Source: Pseudomaricurvus alkylphenolicus | GTDB taxonomy: Bacteria; Pseudomonadota; Gammaproteobacteria; Pseudomonadales; Cellvibrionaceae | Reading direction: 5' to 3' | Assembly (NCBI RefSeq): GCF_011683955.1 | Contig: NZ_JAAQPI010000003.1 | Span: 1-64,000 of the forward strand | DNA: 64,000 nucleotides | Shown here: piece after piece, positions 17,847 to 26,661 of the stretch | Layout: every line of letters begins with the position of its first letter | Numbering within the stretch: position 1 is the first letter of the stretch | Notes under the pieces: model-generated | The model's database searches: none | The model's input: the letters and a program-made list of their open reading frames with translations, nothing else | Told to the model about the DNA's origin: nothing | Made by a program: the position numbers and the translations under genes

Positions 17847-18626
17847 ATGGAAAGTAAAAAACCTGTAGAGGAATCTGCATCAGTGCCAGTGGACTCCAGC
17901 AAAAACGAGAGTCGCAGGAAGCTGATTAAAAAGGCGGGAGTGGTTGCTCCGGGCCTTCTCATACTCGCAAATCGCCCTGCGATGGCAGCAAGTTGCTCTA
18001 TTTCCGGGTTTATGTCGGCTCGCGTTGGCACCTCTTTGACTACCTATGACCCGGGTCTTTGTGACGGCTGGAGTCCAGGCAACTGGACACAGAATGTCGG
18101 CCAGATCACCGACCAGGCCTGGGCGCTTGCCGGAATTGCTCGAACCACACCGTTCAACAGCGAGTTTACAACGTCGGGTCCAAATTTTAGTGGCGGAGTG
18201 ATTCGTCGGGTTGTCGATGGCGTCCCGGACGCTGCGGCCTATGATTACGACAGCATGTTCGCCCAGACCTTTCAACAGATATTAGAGGGCATACTTCCCG
18301 GTCAAGGCAGCCTTAAGGACATTACAAAACACGCCGCGGCGGCCCTGCTCAATGCCCTGTTCATTCAAAATGGTGGCGGCGGTGGCAATCCGGACCCCTG
18401 GATGATCAATTATGTGTCACCCGAGGATGTGATAGGGCTGTATCTGTTGTATGAGCTGACTTTTCAAGACCCGACACCACAACCAGCGAATACTACGTTT
18501 GTATACGAGCGCGGCGGCGTGGTTATCGCTAGTTCGGAGGGCATGTCATCTGCGGATTATGCTGCCTTCTTCTTGAGCCTTGCAAACGGCTCCGGAAGCC
18601 AGGCCTGGCAGGATGGACTCCCATAA
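17847..18626 (+). CDS. Tat-exported protein with a degenerate SPGxW motif, first gene of the HPr-rel-A operon
   Basis: The 259-residue protein has a twin-arginine signal (SRRKLIKKAG, then VVAPGLLILANRPAMA) and probable cleavage after AMA near residue 47. The mature part opens with Cys, then CDGWSPGNWTQN, a variant of the SPGYWKNH-type motif of certain secreted bacterial proteins. It later has ITKHAAAALLNALF and a VSPEDVIGLYLLYE segment, in the same order as in that family. A run of five glycines and a Ser/Gly-rich C-terminus (LANGSGSQAW) are notable. The enzymatic function is unknown. Tight spacing with the next three genes suggests it is their substrate or co-functions with them. Tat export would mean it folds, and perhaps is modified, in the cytoplasm first. 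Confidence 0.7.
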   Translation: MESKKPVEESASVPVDSSKNESRRKLIKKAGVVAPGLLILANRPAMAASCSISGFMSARVGTSLTTYDPGLCDGWSPGNWTQNVGQITDQAWALAGIARTTPFNSEFTTSGPNFSGGVIRRVVDGVPDAAAYDYDSMFAQTFQQILEGILPGQGSLKDITKHAAAALLNALFIQNGGGGGNPDPWMINYVSPEDVIGLYLLYELTFQDPTPQPANTTFVYERGGVVIASSEGMSSADYAAFFLSLANGSGSQAWQDGLP

Positions 18627-18912
18627 CAATGGAATGACTAGCAGCCAACTTTACTGTTTGAAACATACAGAATACCTTGAATACACGGCCAACGATGAGT
18701 TGGTCGTGTTTGTATCTGCCTCTAAGAAAACCTTATTACTGCCGGGCCACTTCAAAGTTTATTTGGACTATCTCAGGCAGGCCTTTCCAGCCACACTGGG
18801 TTTTTCAATTCTGGCAGAGACCACCATGGAACAGTTCGATATCAGCATGGATCAGGTTGCCGACGATCTCAATACACTGATCAGAGCCGAATTGGTTGCC
18901 CTTAGCCAATGA
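18613..18912 (+). CDS. HPr-rel-A system PqqD-family peptide chaperone
   Basis: A protein of ~99 residues with the PqqD/RRE-like winged-helix pattern: short beta strands (YLEYTANDELVVFVSASKKTLLLPG) followed by helices (FDISMDQVADDLNTLIRAELVALS). PqqD-like proteins bind peptide substrates and present them to modifying enzymes. The next gene is an HprK-related kinase, which matches the NCBI family pair 'HPr-rel-A system PqqD family' plus 'HprK-related kinase A'. ATG 18613 overlaps the previous gene by 14 bp; ATG 18634 is an alternative giving 92 residues, and neither has a strong ribosome binding site. It overlaps the kinase start by 4 bp. Confidence 0.75.
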   Translation: MDSHNNGMTSSQLYCLKHTEYLEYTANDELVVFVSASKKTLLLPGHFKVYLDYLRQAFPATLGFSILAETTMEQFDISMDQVADDLNTLIRAELVALSQ

Positions 18913-19820
18913 GATTGGAAGACGCTGAACCCGGGAAATTGCGGGACAGGCTCTCGCAACGCGGACTGACACTGCGAACCGGGAGATTCACTACCTGTAT
19001 CCGCAGCTCAATTGAGCCTTTGGCCAACGAAATTATTAACCTTTATGGTCAATCTGAGTTGGTCGAATCGGGGTACGTAGACTTCAACGTCGAACTAAAC
19101 CCCTCGTCCGGGCTTCGCCGCTACTACCGCCCCCAGGTAAACTTCAGTTTTAATGGCCTGCAGCCCTTTGCTCCCCTTCCTGTCGACCAGTGCCTGCCAC
19201 TGATGGAATGGGGGTTAAACTGGTGCGTCAGCACACACTTTCATCAGTGCCTGATCATCCATGCGGCCGTTGTCGAGAAATATGGAAAATCTCTAGTACT
19301 CCCCGGTCAGCCCGGCTCCGGGAAGAGTACCCTTTGCGCGGCACTTGTCACCCAGGGCGGATTCCGACTGCTTTCCGATGAACTCACTCTGATCGATCCG
19401 GATACCGGGCGCATCCTGCCCAACCCGAGGCCGGTAAGTCTCAAGAACCGATCAATCGATATCGTTAAGGAAATCAATCCTAGCGGTTATTTTTCTTCCG
19501 TGGTCAGTGACACCATTAAAGGTACCGTTTGCTTAATGGCGCCACCCGAAGGAAGCTATACACAGTTTCGGACCTGTGCGGAACCAGGCCTGGTGATATT
19601 TCCGACTTTTGACCAATCCTTTACATCCTTTGAGCTTGAAGCCGTCACTAAGGGGCGCACTTTTTTGGAGTTGGCCAACCAGTCGTTTAACTATTCAATT
19701 CTGGGAGAAACCGGCTTCAAAGCGATTGGCAAACATTTGGATTTTGCCGAAGGTTACAACTTCAGGTACGACGGCAATTTAGAACAGGCCGTTGCCGTAA
19801 TAGACGAGTTTATGCAGTGA
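18909..19820 (+). CDS. HprK-related kinase A
   Basis: A 303-residue protein whose C-terminal two-thirds resemble HPr kinase: HQCLIIHAAVVEKYGKSLVLPG, Walker A GQPGSGKST (~residues 136-144), and LLSDELTLIDPDTG as the Walker B and acidic segment. HprK-like kinases phosphorylate serine in proteins, and in some lasso-peptide clusters they phosphorylate the C-terminus of the peptide. Here the target is probably the Tat protein encoded first in the operon, but that is inference. It overlaps the PqqD-like gene by 4 bp (ATGA) and the nucleotidyltransferase start by 1 bp. Confidence 0.82.
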   Translation: MRLEDAEPGKLRDRLSQRGLTLRTGRFTTCIRSSIEPLANEIINLYGQSELVESGYVDFNVELNPSSGLRRYYRPQVNFSFNGLQPFAPLPVDQCLPLMEWGLNWCVSTHFHQCLIIHAAVVEKYGKSLVLPGQPGSGKSTLCAALVTQGGFRLLSDELTLIDPDTGRILPNPRPVSLKNRSIDIVKEINPSGYFSSVVSDTIKGTVCLMAPPEGSYTQFRTCAEPGLVIFPTFDQSFTSFELEAVTKGRTFLELANQSFNYSILGETGFKAIGKHLDFAEGYNFRYDGNLEQAVAVIDEFMQ

Positions 19821-20908
19821 TGGAAACACTCTCGCTGTTGATTGGCGTGATCAGGAACCCGGAACTGATTCGGGGACTCGATACGGAAGCATGGAATCTT
19901 CTGATGGCACAAGCTTACCAGTGCAAACTCATGGGGCGCCTGCATGCCATTTTCGACAACAACGAACTCCTGGATCAGATTCCCGCAGCCATTGCCTGGC
20001 ATTTTCATTCCGCCAGGGTCATGGCCAGTGCCCACGCACAGGATGTGGAAATAGAAATTGGTAAGATCAACCAAGCCCTGAAGATAGGGGGCCTGGTTCC
20101 CACCTTCTTAAAAGGGGCAGCCTATCAGCTGGCAGATAAAGAGGTGGCCGATGGCAGATTATACTCAGACGTCGACATTTTCGTGCATAAGAAGGATCTG
20201 CCCGCCGCAGAGCATCTGCTAAAAATAAACGGCTGGCAACCGGGAGACATGAACGAATACGACCAACAGTATTACCGGCGCTGGATGCATGAAATCCCAC
20301 CCTTGGTTCATAGAGGCAGAGGGACGACACTGGATGTTCACCACAATCTGTTGCCTCTGACCTCCCGCATCAGTCTGGATGCCGACAAGTTAAGCGAGGG
20401 TATAGATAACTCCCAACGGGTTCTGCAACCAACTGACCGTATTCTGCACAGCATTGTTCATCTGCTCCTGGAAAGTGAGTTCGACAAGGGCATTAGAGAT
20501 TTGTCGGATATCCATTTGCTGATCCAACACCACGGGGCGGAGAATGCGCTTTTCTGGGATCAACTTATCGACCGGGCGTTGGAATTGGGGGTTCAACGAC
20601 TGCTTTTCTACGCCATTAGGTATCTGCAAAAGATTTTCGGAGCATCCCCTCCAGCACAGTTCGCGAAAAGGCTGGCCCAATACGCGCCAAATAAACCCAT
20701 GTTAGGCGTTATGGATTGGCTGTTTATCAGCGTCCTGTCTGAGCCTTTGGATCTTAACAAGCAGCTGAACAATAGAACTGCGCACCTTCTGATGTACCTC
20801 AGGGGGCACTGGATGAGAATGCCACTGCGCTTGCTGCTCCCTCACCTGCTGACTAAGGCTGTCTCCGGCTTGAAACGCCAGCAGGACGAAACAGCAGAAG
20901 TCGTCTGA
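19820..20908 (+). CDS. Nucleotidyltransferase-family protein of the HPr-rel-A operon
   Basis: The 362-residue protein matches the uncharacterised nucleotidyltransferase family (NTP_transf_5 type): FLKGAAYQL followed by RLYSDVDIFVHKKDLPAAEHLL, where the DVD acidic pair is the expected metal-binding site, and later a TLDVHHNLLP segment. Relatives sit in lasso-peptide clusters beside HprK-like kinases and modify the phosphorylated peptide. ATG 19820 overlaps the kinase stop codon; a GTG one codon upstream is also open. It ends the operon; no clear terminator follows before mutS. Confidence 0.8.
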   Translation: METLSLLIGVIRNPELIRGLDTEAWNLLMAQAYQCKLMGRLHAIFDNNELLDQIPAAIAWHFHSARVMASAHAQDVEIEIGKINQALKIGGLVPTFLKGAAYQLADKEVADGRLYSDVDIFVHKKDLPAAEHLLKINGWQPGDMNEYDQQYYRRWMHEIPPLVHRGRGTTLDVHHNLLPLTSRISLDADKLSEGIDNSQRVLQPTDRILHSIVHLLLESEFDKGIRDLSDIHLLIQHHGAENALFWDQLIDRALELGVQRLLFYAIRYLQKIFGASPPAQFAKRLAQYAPNKPMLGVMDWLFISVLSEPLDLNKQLNNRTAHLLMYLRGHWMRMPLRLLLPHLLTKAVSGLKRQQDETAEVV

Positions 20909-21154
20909 AGTCGAAATACAGTCTCAATTTCAACACAATATTGGTGCCCTCAGTCGCCCAACCGGCCAGTTGACCATTTGCCAATGCCTCAAATCGAGCA
21001 GTTCTGATAGTGGTTTATCAGCCCTTTTGGTATCCTCTCCGGCTTGGATTTTGACGCCCAACCGACTTATCGGCGATCAACTTATCGCCAAATAGTGGGC
21101 AGCCGACAGAAATACTCATAACACTCTGTTTTCTATCAAATTAATACTGCAAGC

Positions 21155-23833
21155 ATGACCAAAAACACCACCAAATCCAGCGCTTCCAACACCACCCATA
21201 CCCCCATGATGCAGCAGTACCTGAAGATCAAGGCGGAACACCCCCACGAGCTGGTGTTCTACCGCATGGGGGACTTCTATGAGCTGTTCTACGACGACGC
21301 CAAACGCGCCTCTGAACTGCTGGATGTAACCCTCACCGCCCGCGGCAAGTCCGGCGGCGAACCCATCCCCATGGCCGGCATCCCCTTCCATGCCGCCGAT
21401 GGCTATCTGGCGAAATTGGTCCGCAAGGGTGTGTCGGTAGCGATCTGTGAGCAGATTGGCGACCCTGCCACCAGCAAGGGTCCGGTGGAGCGCAAGGTGG
21501 TGCGTATTGTCACACCCGGCACGGTCAGCGATGAGTCACTATTGGATGAAAGCCGGGATAATCTGCTGGTGGCGCTGCATGTGGTGGAGGACACCTTTGG
21601 TATTGCCACCATGGACATCGGCTCCGGTCGTTTTCAGGTTTTGGAGGTACAGGGCCTGGATGCCGTGCTGGGAGAGTTGCAGCGGCTGAATCCGGCGGAG
21701 CTGCTGGTACCCGAGGATTTGATGGCCACCGGGATTCTGGAAAATCGCCCGGGCCTGCGCCGCCGTGCGCCCTGGGAGTTTGAACTGGAAACCGCGCAGC
21801 GACTGCTGACCCAGCAGTTTGGCACCCAGGATCTGGCCGGCTTCGGCTGTGACCATATGACCGTCGCTTTGGCTGCTGCGGGCTGCCTGCTGTCCTACGC
21901 CCAGGAAACCCAGCGCACCGCCCTGCCCCACGTCAATTCCATCAGCAGCGAAAACCGGGACGAGGCGGTGGCGATGGACGCCAGCACCCGACGTAACCTG
22001 GAGTTGGATATCAATCTCAATGGCAGCGATGAAAACACGCTGTTTGATGTGCTGAATACTTCTGCGACGGCCATGGGCGGGCGTCTGCTGCGCCGCTGGC
22101 TGAACCGCCCCCTGCGTGATTTGCACACCCTGAGCGCCCGCCAGGATGCAATTGCCAACCTGCTGGAAAATTATCAATTCGAACCCCTGCACCAAAGCCT
22201 TAAGCGAGTGGGGGATCTGGAGCGGATTCTTGGCCGTGTAGCCCTGAGATCCGCCCGCCCAAGGGACTTATCTCGCCTTTATAGCTCCCTGGCCACTTAT
22301 CCCGAATTACAGAGCCTGTTGGCGCAAACCTCTGCACTTCATCTCGCCGAGCTCGCAAAAACTGTCGGCACCTTCCCGGAATTGGAAGACCTTCTGTGCC
22401 GGGCAATTGTCGAGAACCCTCCAGTCGTCATCCGCGATGGTGGTGTGATCGCCGAGGGGTACGACAGCGAGCTGGACGAGCTGCGCAATATCAGCACCAA
22501 TGCCGGTCAGTTTCTGGTGGATCTGGAAACCCGCGAACGGGAGAAGACCGGCATCAGCACGCTAAAAGTCGGCTACAACCGGGTTCATGGTTATTATATT
22601 GAGATCAGCCGCGCCCAATCTGAACAGGCCCCCACAGAATATATCCGCCGCCAGACACTCAAGAACGCTGAACGCTTTATAACGCCGGAACTGAAAGAGT
22701 TTGAAGACAAGGCCCTGTCTGCAAAGAGCCGCGCTCTGGCGCGCGAAAAGGCGCTCTATGACGATATCGTTGAGCAGCTCAACCAGCAGCTGTTGCGCCT
22801 CCAGGATGCCGCAGGCGCCGTCTCAGAACTGGATGTACTGACCACCCTGACGGAACGTGCCGACGCCCTGAACTTTACCCGCCCCTCGCTGACACAGGAG
22901 CCGGGCATCCGCTACAGTGCCGGGCGCCATCCCGTGGTGGAGAAGGTTTCCGATCACCCCTTTGTGCCTAACGATCTCGATCTGAGCCAAACACGCCAGA
23001 TGCTGATCGTGACCGGCCCAAACATGGGCGGTAAATCAACTTATATGCGCCAGACGGCCCTGATCACACTACTGGCCCATATCGGCAGCTATATTCCCGC
23101 CGAGAGCGCCACCATTGGCATGGTGGACCGTATTTTCACCCGTATCGGTTCCTCAGATGACCTGGCTGGCGGACGATCCACCTTTATGGTGGAAATGACC
23201 GAGACTGCTAATATTCTTAACAATGCCAGTGACCGCAGCCTGGTCTTGATGGACGAAATCGGCCGTGGTACCAGTACCTTTGACGGCCTGTCCCTGGCCT
23301 GGGCCTGCGCGGTGCAGCTGGCCGAGCAAGTCAAGGCATTTACCCTGTTCGCCACTCACTACTTCGAGCTGACAGAACTGCCTCAGACCCACAACAATGT
23401 TGCCAATGTGCACCTGGACGCCACTGAGCACAACGACAACATTGTCTTTCTACATAATATCCAGGAGGGGCCGGCCAGTAAGAGTTATGGCCTCCAGGTG
23501 GCAAAACTGGCGGGAATTCCAGCGCCAGTGGTGGCGCTCGCCCAGCAACAGCTGCAGCATCTCGAGGAACAATCACAAACGGAAGTGGCAACCGCATCGA
23601 ACTTGACGCCGCCATCGCCCCCAGCCACTGAAGAATCGACTCCTGGCTACACTCCTGAGCCAACGCCGGTGCATAGCCCCAGCCCTGCCAACCCTTTTCA
23701 GGGGGATATGTTTGGCTCGGGAGAACCCCATCCTGCGCTTGAGCAACTAGAGGACCTGGACCCGGATAACCTGACGCCACGCCAGGCACTTGAGCAGCTT
23801 TACGCACTCAAACAGACATTGGCGGAAAATTGA
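21155..23833 (+). CDS. mutS: DNA mismatch repair protein MutS
   Basis: The 892-residue protein has the N-terminal mismatch-recognition motif [14 protein letters not shown] (Phe and Glu of the F-x-E motif), connector and lever domains, Walker [10 protein letters not shown] near residue ~622, Walker [21 protein letters not shown], and the dimerisation helix-turn-helix ([14 protein letters not shown]). It recognises mismatches and recruits MutL. A Pro/Thr/Ser-rich linker (~805-855) precedes the C-terminal tetramerisation segment, longer than in Escherichia coli (853 residues). The ferredoxin gene follows, as in Pseudomonas. Confidence 0.99.
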   Translation: MTKNTTKSSASNTTHTPMMQQYLKIKAEHPHELVFYRMGDFYELFYDDAKRASELLDVTLTARGKSGGEPIPMAGIPFHAADGYLAKLVRKGVSVAICEQIGDPATSKGPVERKVVRIVTPGTVSDESLLDESRDNLLVALHVVEDTFGIATMDIGSGRFQVLEVQGLDAVLGELQRLNPAELLVPEDLMATGILENRPGLRRRAPWEFELETAQRLLTQQFGTQDLAGFGCDHMTVALAAAGCLLSYAQETQRTALPHVNSISSENRDEAVAMDASTRRNLELDINLNGSDENTLFDVLNTSATAMGGRLLRRWLNRPLRDLHTLSARQDAIANLLENYQFEPLHQSLKRVGDLERILGRVALRSARPRDLSRLYSSLATYPELQSLLAQTSALHLAELAKTVGTFPELEDLLCRAIVENPPVVIRDGGVIAEGYDSELDELRNISTNAGQFLVDLETREREKTGISTLKVGYNRVHGYYIEISRAQSEQAPTEYIRRQTLKNAERFITPELKEFEDKALSAKSRALAREKALYDDIVEQLNQQLLRLQDAAGAVSELDVLTTLTERADALNFTRPSLTQEPGIRYSAGRHPVVEKVSDHPFVPNDLDLSQTRQMLIVTGPNMGGKSTYMRQTALITLLAHIGSYIPAESATIGMVDRIFTRIGSSDDLAGGRSTFMVEMTETANILNNASDRSLVLMDEIGRGTSTFDGLSLAWACAVQLAEQVKAFTLFATHYFELTELPQTHNNVANVHLDATEHNDNIVFLHNIQEGPASKSYGLQVAKLAGIPAPVVALAQQQLQHLEEQSQTEVATASNLTPPSPPATEESTPGYTPEPTPVHSPSPANPFQGDMFGSGEPHPALEQLEDLDPDNLTPRQALEQLYALKQTLAEN

Positions 23834-23997
23834 CCGGTTAACGGGAAAATCGTTAAGGATAATCAGATATTAAGTCTCCCGCCGATTAGAGCAAGCTGGT
23901 ACAATCCTCCGCCATTAGCCTGGGGCAGGGCATAGCACCCTGCCCGGAGAACGATTTCAATCCAAGATAGACAATTTAGAAAAGTGGAGTTTTGACC

Positions 23998-24321
23998 ATG
24001 ACTTTTGTGGTTGCGGATAACTGCGTCAAATGTAAGCACACCGACTGCGTTGAAGTGTGCCCGGTAGATTGCTTTTACGAAGGCCCCAATTTCCTGGTTA
24101 TCCACCCAGACGAATGTATCGACTGCGCCCTGTGTGAGCCAGAGTGCCCCGTGGACGCCATCTTCTCAGAAGATGAACTGCCTGCCGGTCAGGAAGTGTA
24201 TCTGGAGCTGAATGCGGAGCTGGCTGAAGTCTGGCCCAACATTACTGAGAAAAAAGACGCTCCGGCCGATGCCGAAGAATGGGATGGCGTCGAGAACAAG
24301 CTGCAGTATCTGGAGCGCTGA
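23998..24321 (+). CDS. fdxA: Seven-iron ferredoxin FdxA
   Basis: A 107-residue ferredoxin with two cluster motifs, [17 protein letters not shown] and [16 protein letters not shown], matching the [3Fe-4S][4Fe-4S] type of Azotobacter and Pseudomonas FdxA. The acidic C-terminal half ([15 protein letters not shown]) is typical. GGAG lies 8 bases before ATG 23998, which decides this start over the in-frame TTG at 23992. It sits between mutS and rpoS as in pseudomonads and is followed by a strong bidirectional terminator. Confidence 0.96.
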   Translation: MTFVVADNCVKCKHTDCVEVCPVDCFYEGPNFLVIHPDECIDCALCEPECPVDAIFSEDELPAGQEVYLELNAELAEVWPNITEKKDAPADAEEWDGVENKLQYLER

Positions 24322-24400
24322 GCTCAATCTGCTGACCCATCAAAGGATATGTGATCTTGTCATAGCCCCATAGGGATATGATGGACACCTCCCTGAAATA

Positions 24401-24427
24401 AAAAACCGCGGCAAGCCGCGGTTTTTT
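24401..24427. terminator. Bidirectional rho-independent terminator between fdxA and rpoS
   Basis: A near-perfect inverted repeat, AAAAACCGCGGC facing GCCGCGGTTTTT, with A-runs on one side and T-runs on the other. It lies between the convergent fdxA and rpoS genes and can stop transcription from both directions. Confidence 0.92.
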
Positions 24428-24464
24428 ATTGGTCAGATATTATCAGCGCTGTAGTTATCGGCCT

Positions 24465-25490
24465 CTAAAGGCTGCCAAACAAAGATTCGCTGTTTAGCCC
24501 CTGTTTCTCCATGATATCCCGCAGGCGCTTTAGCGCCTCCACCTGGATCTGCCGCACGCGTTCGCGAGTCAGGCCGATTTCACGCCCCACTTCTTCCAGA
24601 GTGCTCATCTCGTAGCCCCGCAACCCAAAGCGCCGGGCAACCACTTCCCGCTGCTTTTCGGTCAACTCAGTGAGCCAGCCGTCGATGCTGTCACTGAGAT
24701 CACTGTCCTGCAGCAACGACGCCGGATCGGAGACCTGCTGATCGGCAATGGTGTCCACCAGTGTTTTCTCGGAAGACTGGCCGATGGGCACATCCATGGA
24801 GGTGACACGTTCATTAAGCCCCAACATGCGCTGAACATCTTCGATGGGTTTTTCCAACAGGTCAGCAATATCTTCCGGGGTAGGCTCATGATCCAGCTTC
24901 TGAGCCAGTTCACGCGCTGCTCGCAGGTAAACATTGAGTTCCTTCACCACATGAATCGGCAGGCGAATGGTGCGGGTCTGATTCATGATGGCCCGCTCAA
25001 TAGTCTGCCGGATCCACCAGGTGGCATAGGTGGAGAAACGGAACCCCCGCTCCGGATCAAATTTTTCCACCGCGCGGATCAGGCCGAGATTGCCTTCTTC
25101 AATCAGATCCAGAAGGGCCAGCCCGCGATTCACGTAGCGGCGGGCGATTTTTACCACCAGGCGCAAATTGCTCTCAATCATGCGCTTGCGTGATGCCTCA
25201 CAGCCCCGCAGCGCCTTGCGGGAGAAGTAGACCTCTTCCTCAGCCGACAGCAGCGGCGAAAAGCCGATTTCGTTGAGATACAGTTGGGTGGCGTCCAGTG
25301 TCTTCTGGAACTTGTCGGAATCTTTCTGTTCGATGGCGCCCTTGCGTGCGCGCGGTTTGGTTGGTTTGGCGGGCGTCGTCTTTTTAGACGCTGCCTTTTT
25401 AGGTGCGTTTTTGCCGTCACAGAAGTCCAAATCCGTGACCGCAGCTACAACTTCACTCTTCTGATAGGTTGATTCTGTTTGTACTGCCAT
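24465..25490 (-). CDS. rpoS: RNA polymerase sigma factor RpoS
   Basis: The 341-residue sigma-70-type factor has region 1.2 ([31 protein letters not shown]), region 2 ([29 protein letters not shown]), region 3 and region 4 ([27 protein letters not shown]). An N-terminal Lys/Ala-rich stretch (residues ~25-55) is variable in the family. RpoS directs the stationary-phase and general stress response. The nlpD-like gene lies directly upstream on the same strand, the conserved arrangement in which a major rpoS promoter often lies inside nlpD. Confidence 0.97.
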   Translation of the reverse strand: MAVQTESTYQKSEVVAAVTDLDFCDGKNAPKKAASKKTTPAKPTKPRARKGAIEQKDSDKFQKTLDATQLYLNEIGFSPLLSAEEEVYFSRKALRGCEASRKRMIESNLRLVVKIARRYVNRGLALLDLIEEGNLGLIRAVEKFDPERGFRFSTYATWWIRQTIERAIMNQTRTIRLPIHVVKELNVYLRAARELAQKLDHEPTPEDIADLLEKPIEDVQRMLGLNERVTSMDVPIGQSSEKTLVDTIADQQVSDPASLLQDSDLSDSIDGWLTELTEKQREVVARRFGLRGYEMSTLEEVGREIGLTRERVRQIQVEALKRLRDIMEKQGLNSESLFGSL

Positions 25491-25663
25491 GTCGCTAGCC
25501 CCGTGAGTCTTCGGTTTATCGTTAGTCCAAGCGACTCCGATACCCCGGGAGCGCCTAACTTCACCCTCAGTGGACCACTTTTACCCTTCTGCAGCAGTAG
25601 TCACTGCACGTGGTTATTATTGTTAAGTGTGGTCAGCAGCCACATCAATGGAACCCAGACCTT

Positions 25664-26440
25664 TCAGCGCTTTGGCAGATACCTCAGAGGATCCACCGGC
25701 TTCCCTTCCCGCCGAATTTCAAAATGCAGCTTGCTTTGGTTGGTGCCACTATTACCTATCTCGGCAATTTTCTGGCCCCCTTTAACAACCCCCCTCTCTT
25801 TAACAAGCAGCCGGCTATTGTGTGCGTAAGCACTCAAGAACTTCTCGTCATGCTTGATGATCAGCAGATTGCCGTAGCCGCGAATCCCGCTGCCAGCGTA
25901 AACAACGACACCGGGAGCAGCAGCAACTACAGATTCTCCCAAACGACCGTCAATATCAACTCCCTTGTTTAGATTCTTTTGTGAGGAGAAACCGGCTAAA
26001 ACCTTACCTTTGGCCGGCCACTGCCACTTCCACTTTCCGCTGTTCTTTGGTAGTGGCGATGTTTTAACCACCCGAGTTGTCGTGGTTTTTGAACGCTTGG
26101 TTGGCGTGGATTTTACTGTTGATTTAGGCGCCGCTTTCGGGAGATTCGCGGCAGCCTTATAGAGCTGGATCTTCTGGCCGGGATAAATGGTATAACGCCC
26201 GGATATCCCGTTACGTCTCGCCAGCAGTTTGTAGTCGATTCCATATCGCCACGCAATGGAGTACAGAGTTTCTCCCTTGCTGACAACATGGTATCCCAAT
26301 TTACTGGTTTTAAGAGAAGGCCTGTCCTGCACAGGCGCCCTCTGTGATGCACTGGAGCAAGACAACAACAGCGCCACCGCGATCAAAATCTTGAACACGT
26401 TGATGACACTTTTATTGCACTTACAGCCCTCAGCCAGCAT
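25664..26440 (-). CDS. nlpD: NlpD-like lipoprotein, LysM plus degenerate M23 domain
   Basis: The ~258-residue protein has a lipoprotein signal (FKILIAVALLLSC, lipid-modified Cys), a LysM peptidoglycan-binding domain (~50-95, YHVVSKGETLYSIAWRYG), a basic linker and a C-terminal M23/LytM domain. The LytM metal site is degenerate: the usual HxGxD is NKGVD and HLHFE is KLHFE. It therefore probably does not cut peptidoglycan itself but activates an amidase, as NlpD and EnvC do in E. coli. The track to the start codon is weak: ATG 26440, with an adjacent TTG. Location directly upstream of rpoS supports the name. Confidence 0.9.
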   Translation of the reverse strand: MLAEGCKCNKSVINVFKILIAVALLLSCSSASQRAPVQDRPSLKTSKLGYHVVSKGETLYSIAWRYGIDYKLLARRNGISGRYTIYPGQKIQLYKAAANLPKAAPKSTVKSTPTKRSKTTTTRVVKTSPLPKNSGKWKWQWPAKGKVLAGFSSQKNLNKGVDIDGRLGESVVAAAPGVVVYAGSGIRGYGNLLIIKHDEKFLSAYAHNSRLLVKERGVVKGGQKIAEIGNSGTNQSKLHFEIRREGKPVDPLRYLPKR

Positions 26441-26521
26441 CAATTTGGCGTCTCAATCCGGTCAAATTACAGTTGTTAATAGTCGATTAAACAATTAACT
26501 ACATGGGGTTATGCGAAAACC

Positions 26522-26538
26522 GTCTAAGAAACTTAGAC
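26522..26538 (-). terminator. Perfect 7-bp hairpin after the DUF368 and small gene
   Basis: GTCTAAG and CTTAGAC face each other across a 3-base loop. On the minus strand the stem is followed by GGTTTTCG, so it is a weak terminator candidate for the transcript from the DUF368 gene. It overlaps the last codons of the small reading frame. Confidence 0.4.
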
Positions 26539-26661
26539 AAATTTACCAAATAAAGCTTCGATTCTGACCCGTTTCCGAGGTTGCGCACAGTTCAGCACAA
26601 TATCCCAAGCATTGATGAAAAATCTGTCCAGCCAGTCATCTAAAAAAACAATCTGATTCAC
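26533..26661 (-). CDS. Possible 42-aa protein translationally coupled to the DUF368 gene
   Basis: A GTG at 26661 overlaps the stop codon of the DUF368 gene (GTGA) and has GAGG 6 bases upstream. It opens a 42-codon frame (MNQIVFLDDWLDRFF ... ALFGKFV). The peptide is not recognised. The good ribosome binding site and the stop/start overlap are the only evidence; it could equally be chance. Confidence 0.3.
   Translation of the reverse strand: MNQIVFLDDWLDRFFINAWDIVLNCAQPRKRVRIEALFGKFV

Noticed and set aside
17705-18031. 108-codon minus-strand frame upstream of and overlapping the Tat protein gene
   Set aside because: Antisense overlap with the well-supported Tat signal sequence; no ribosome binding site or family.
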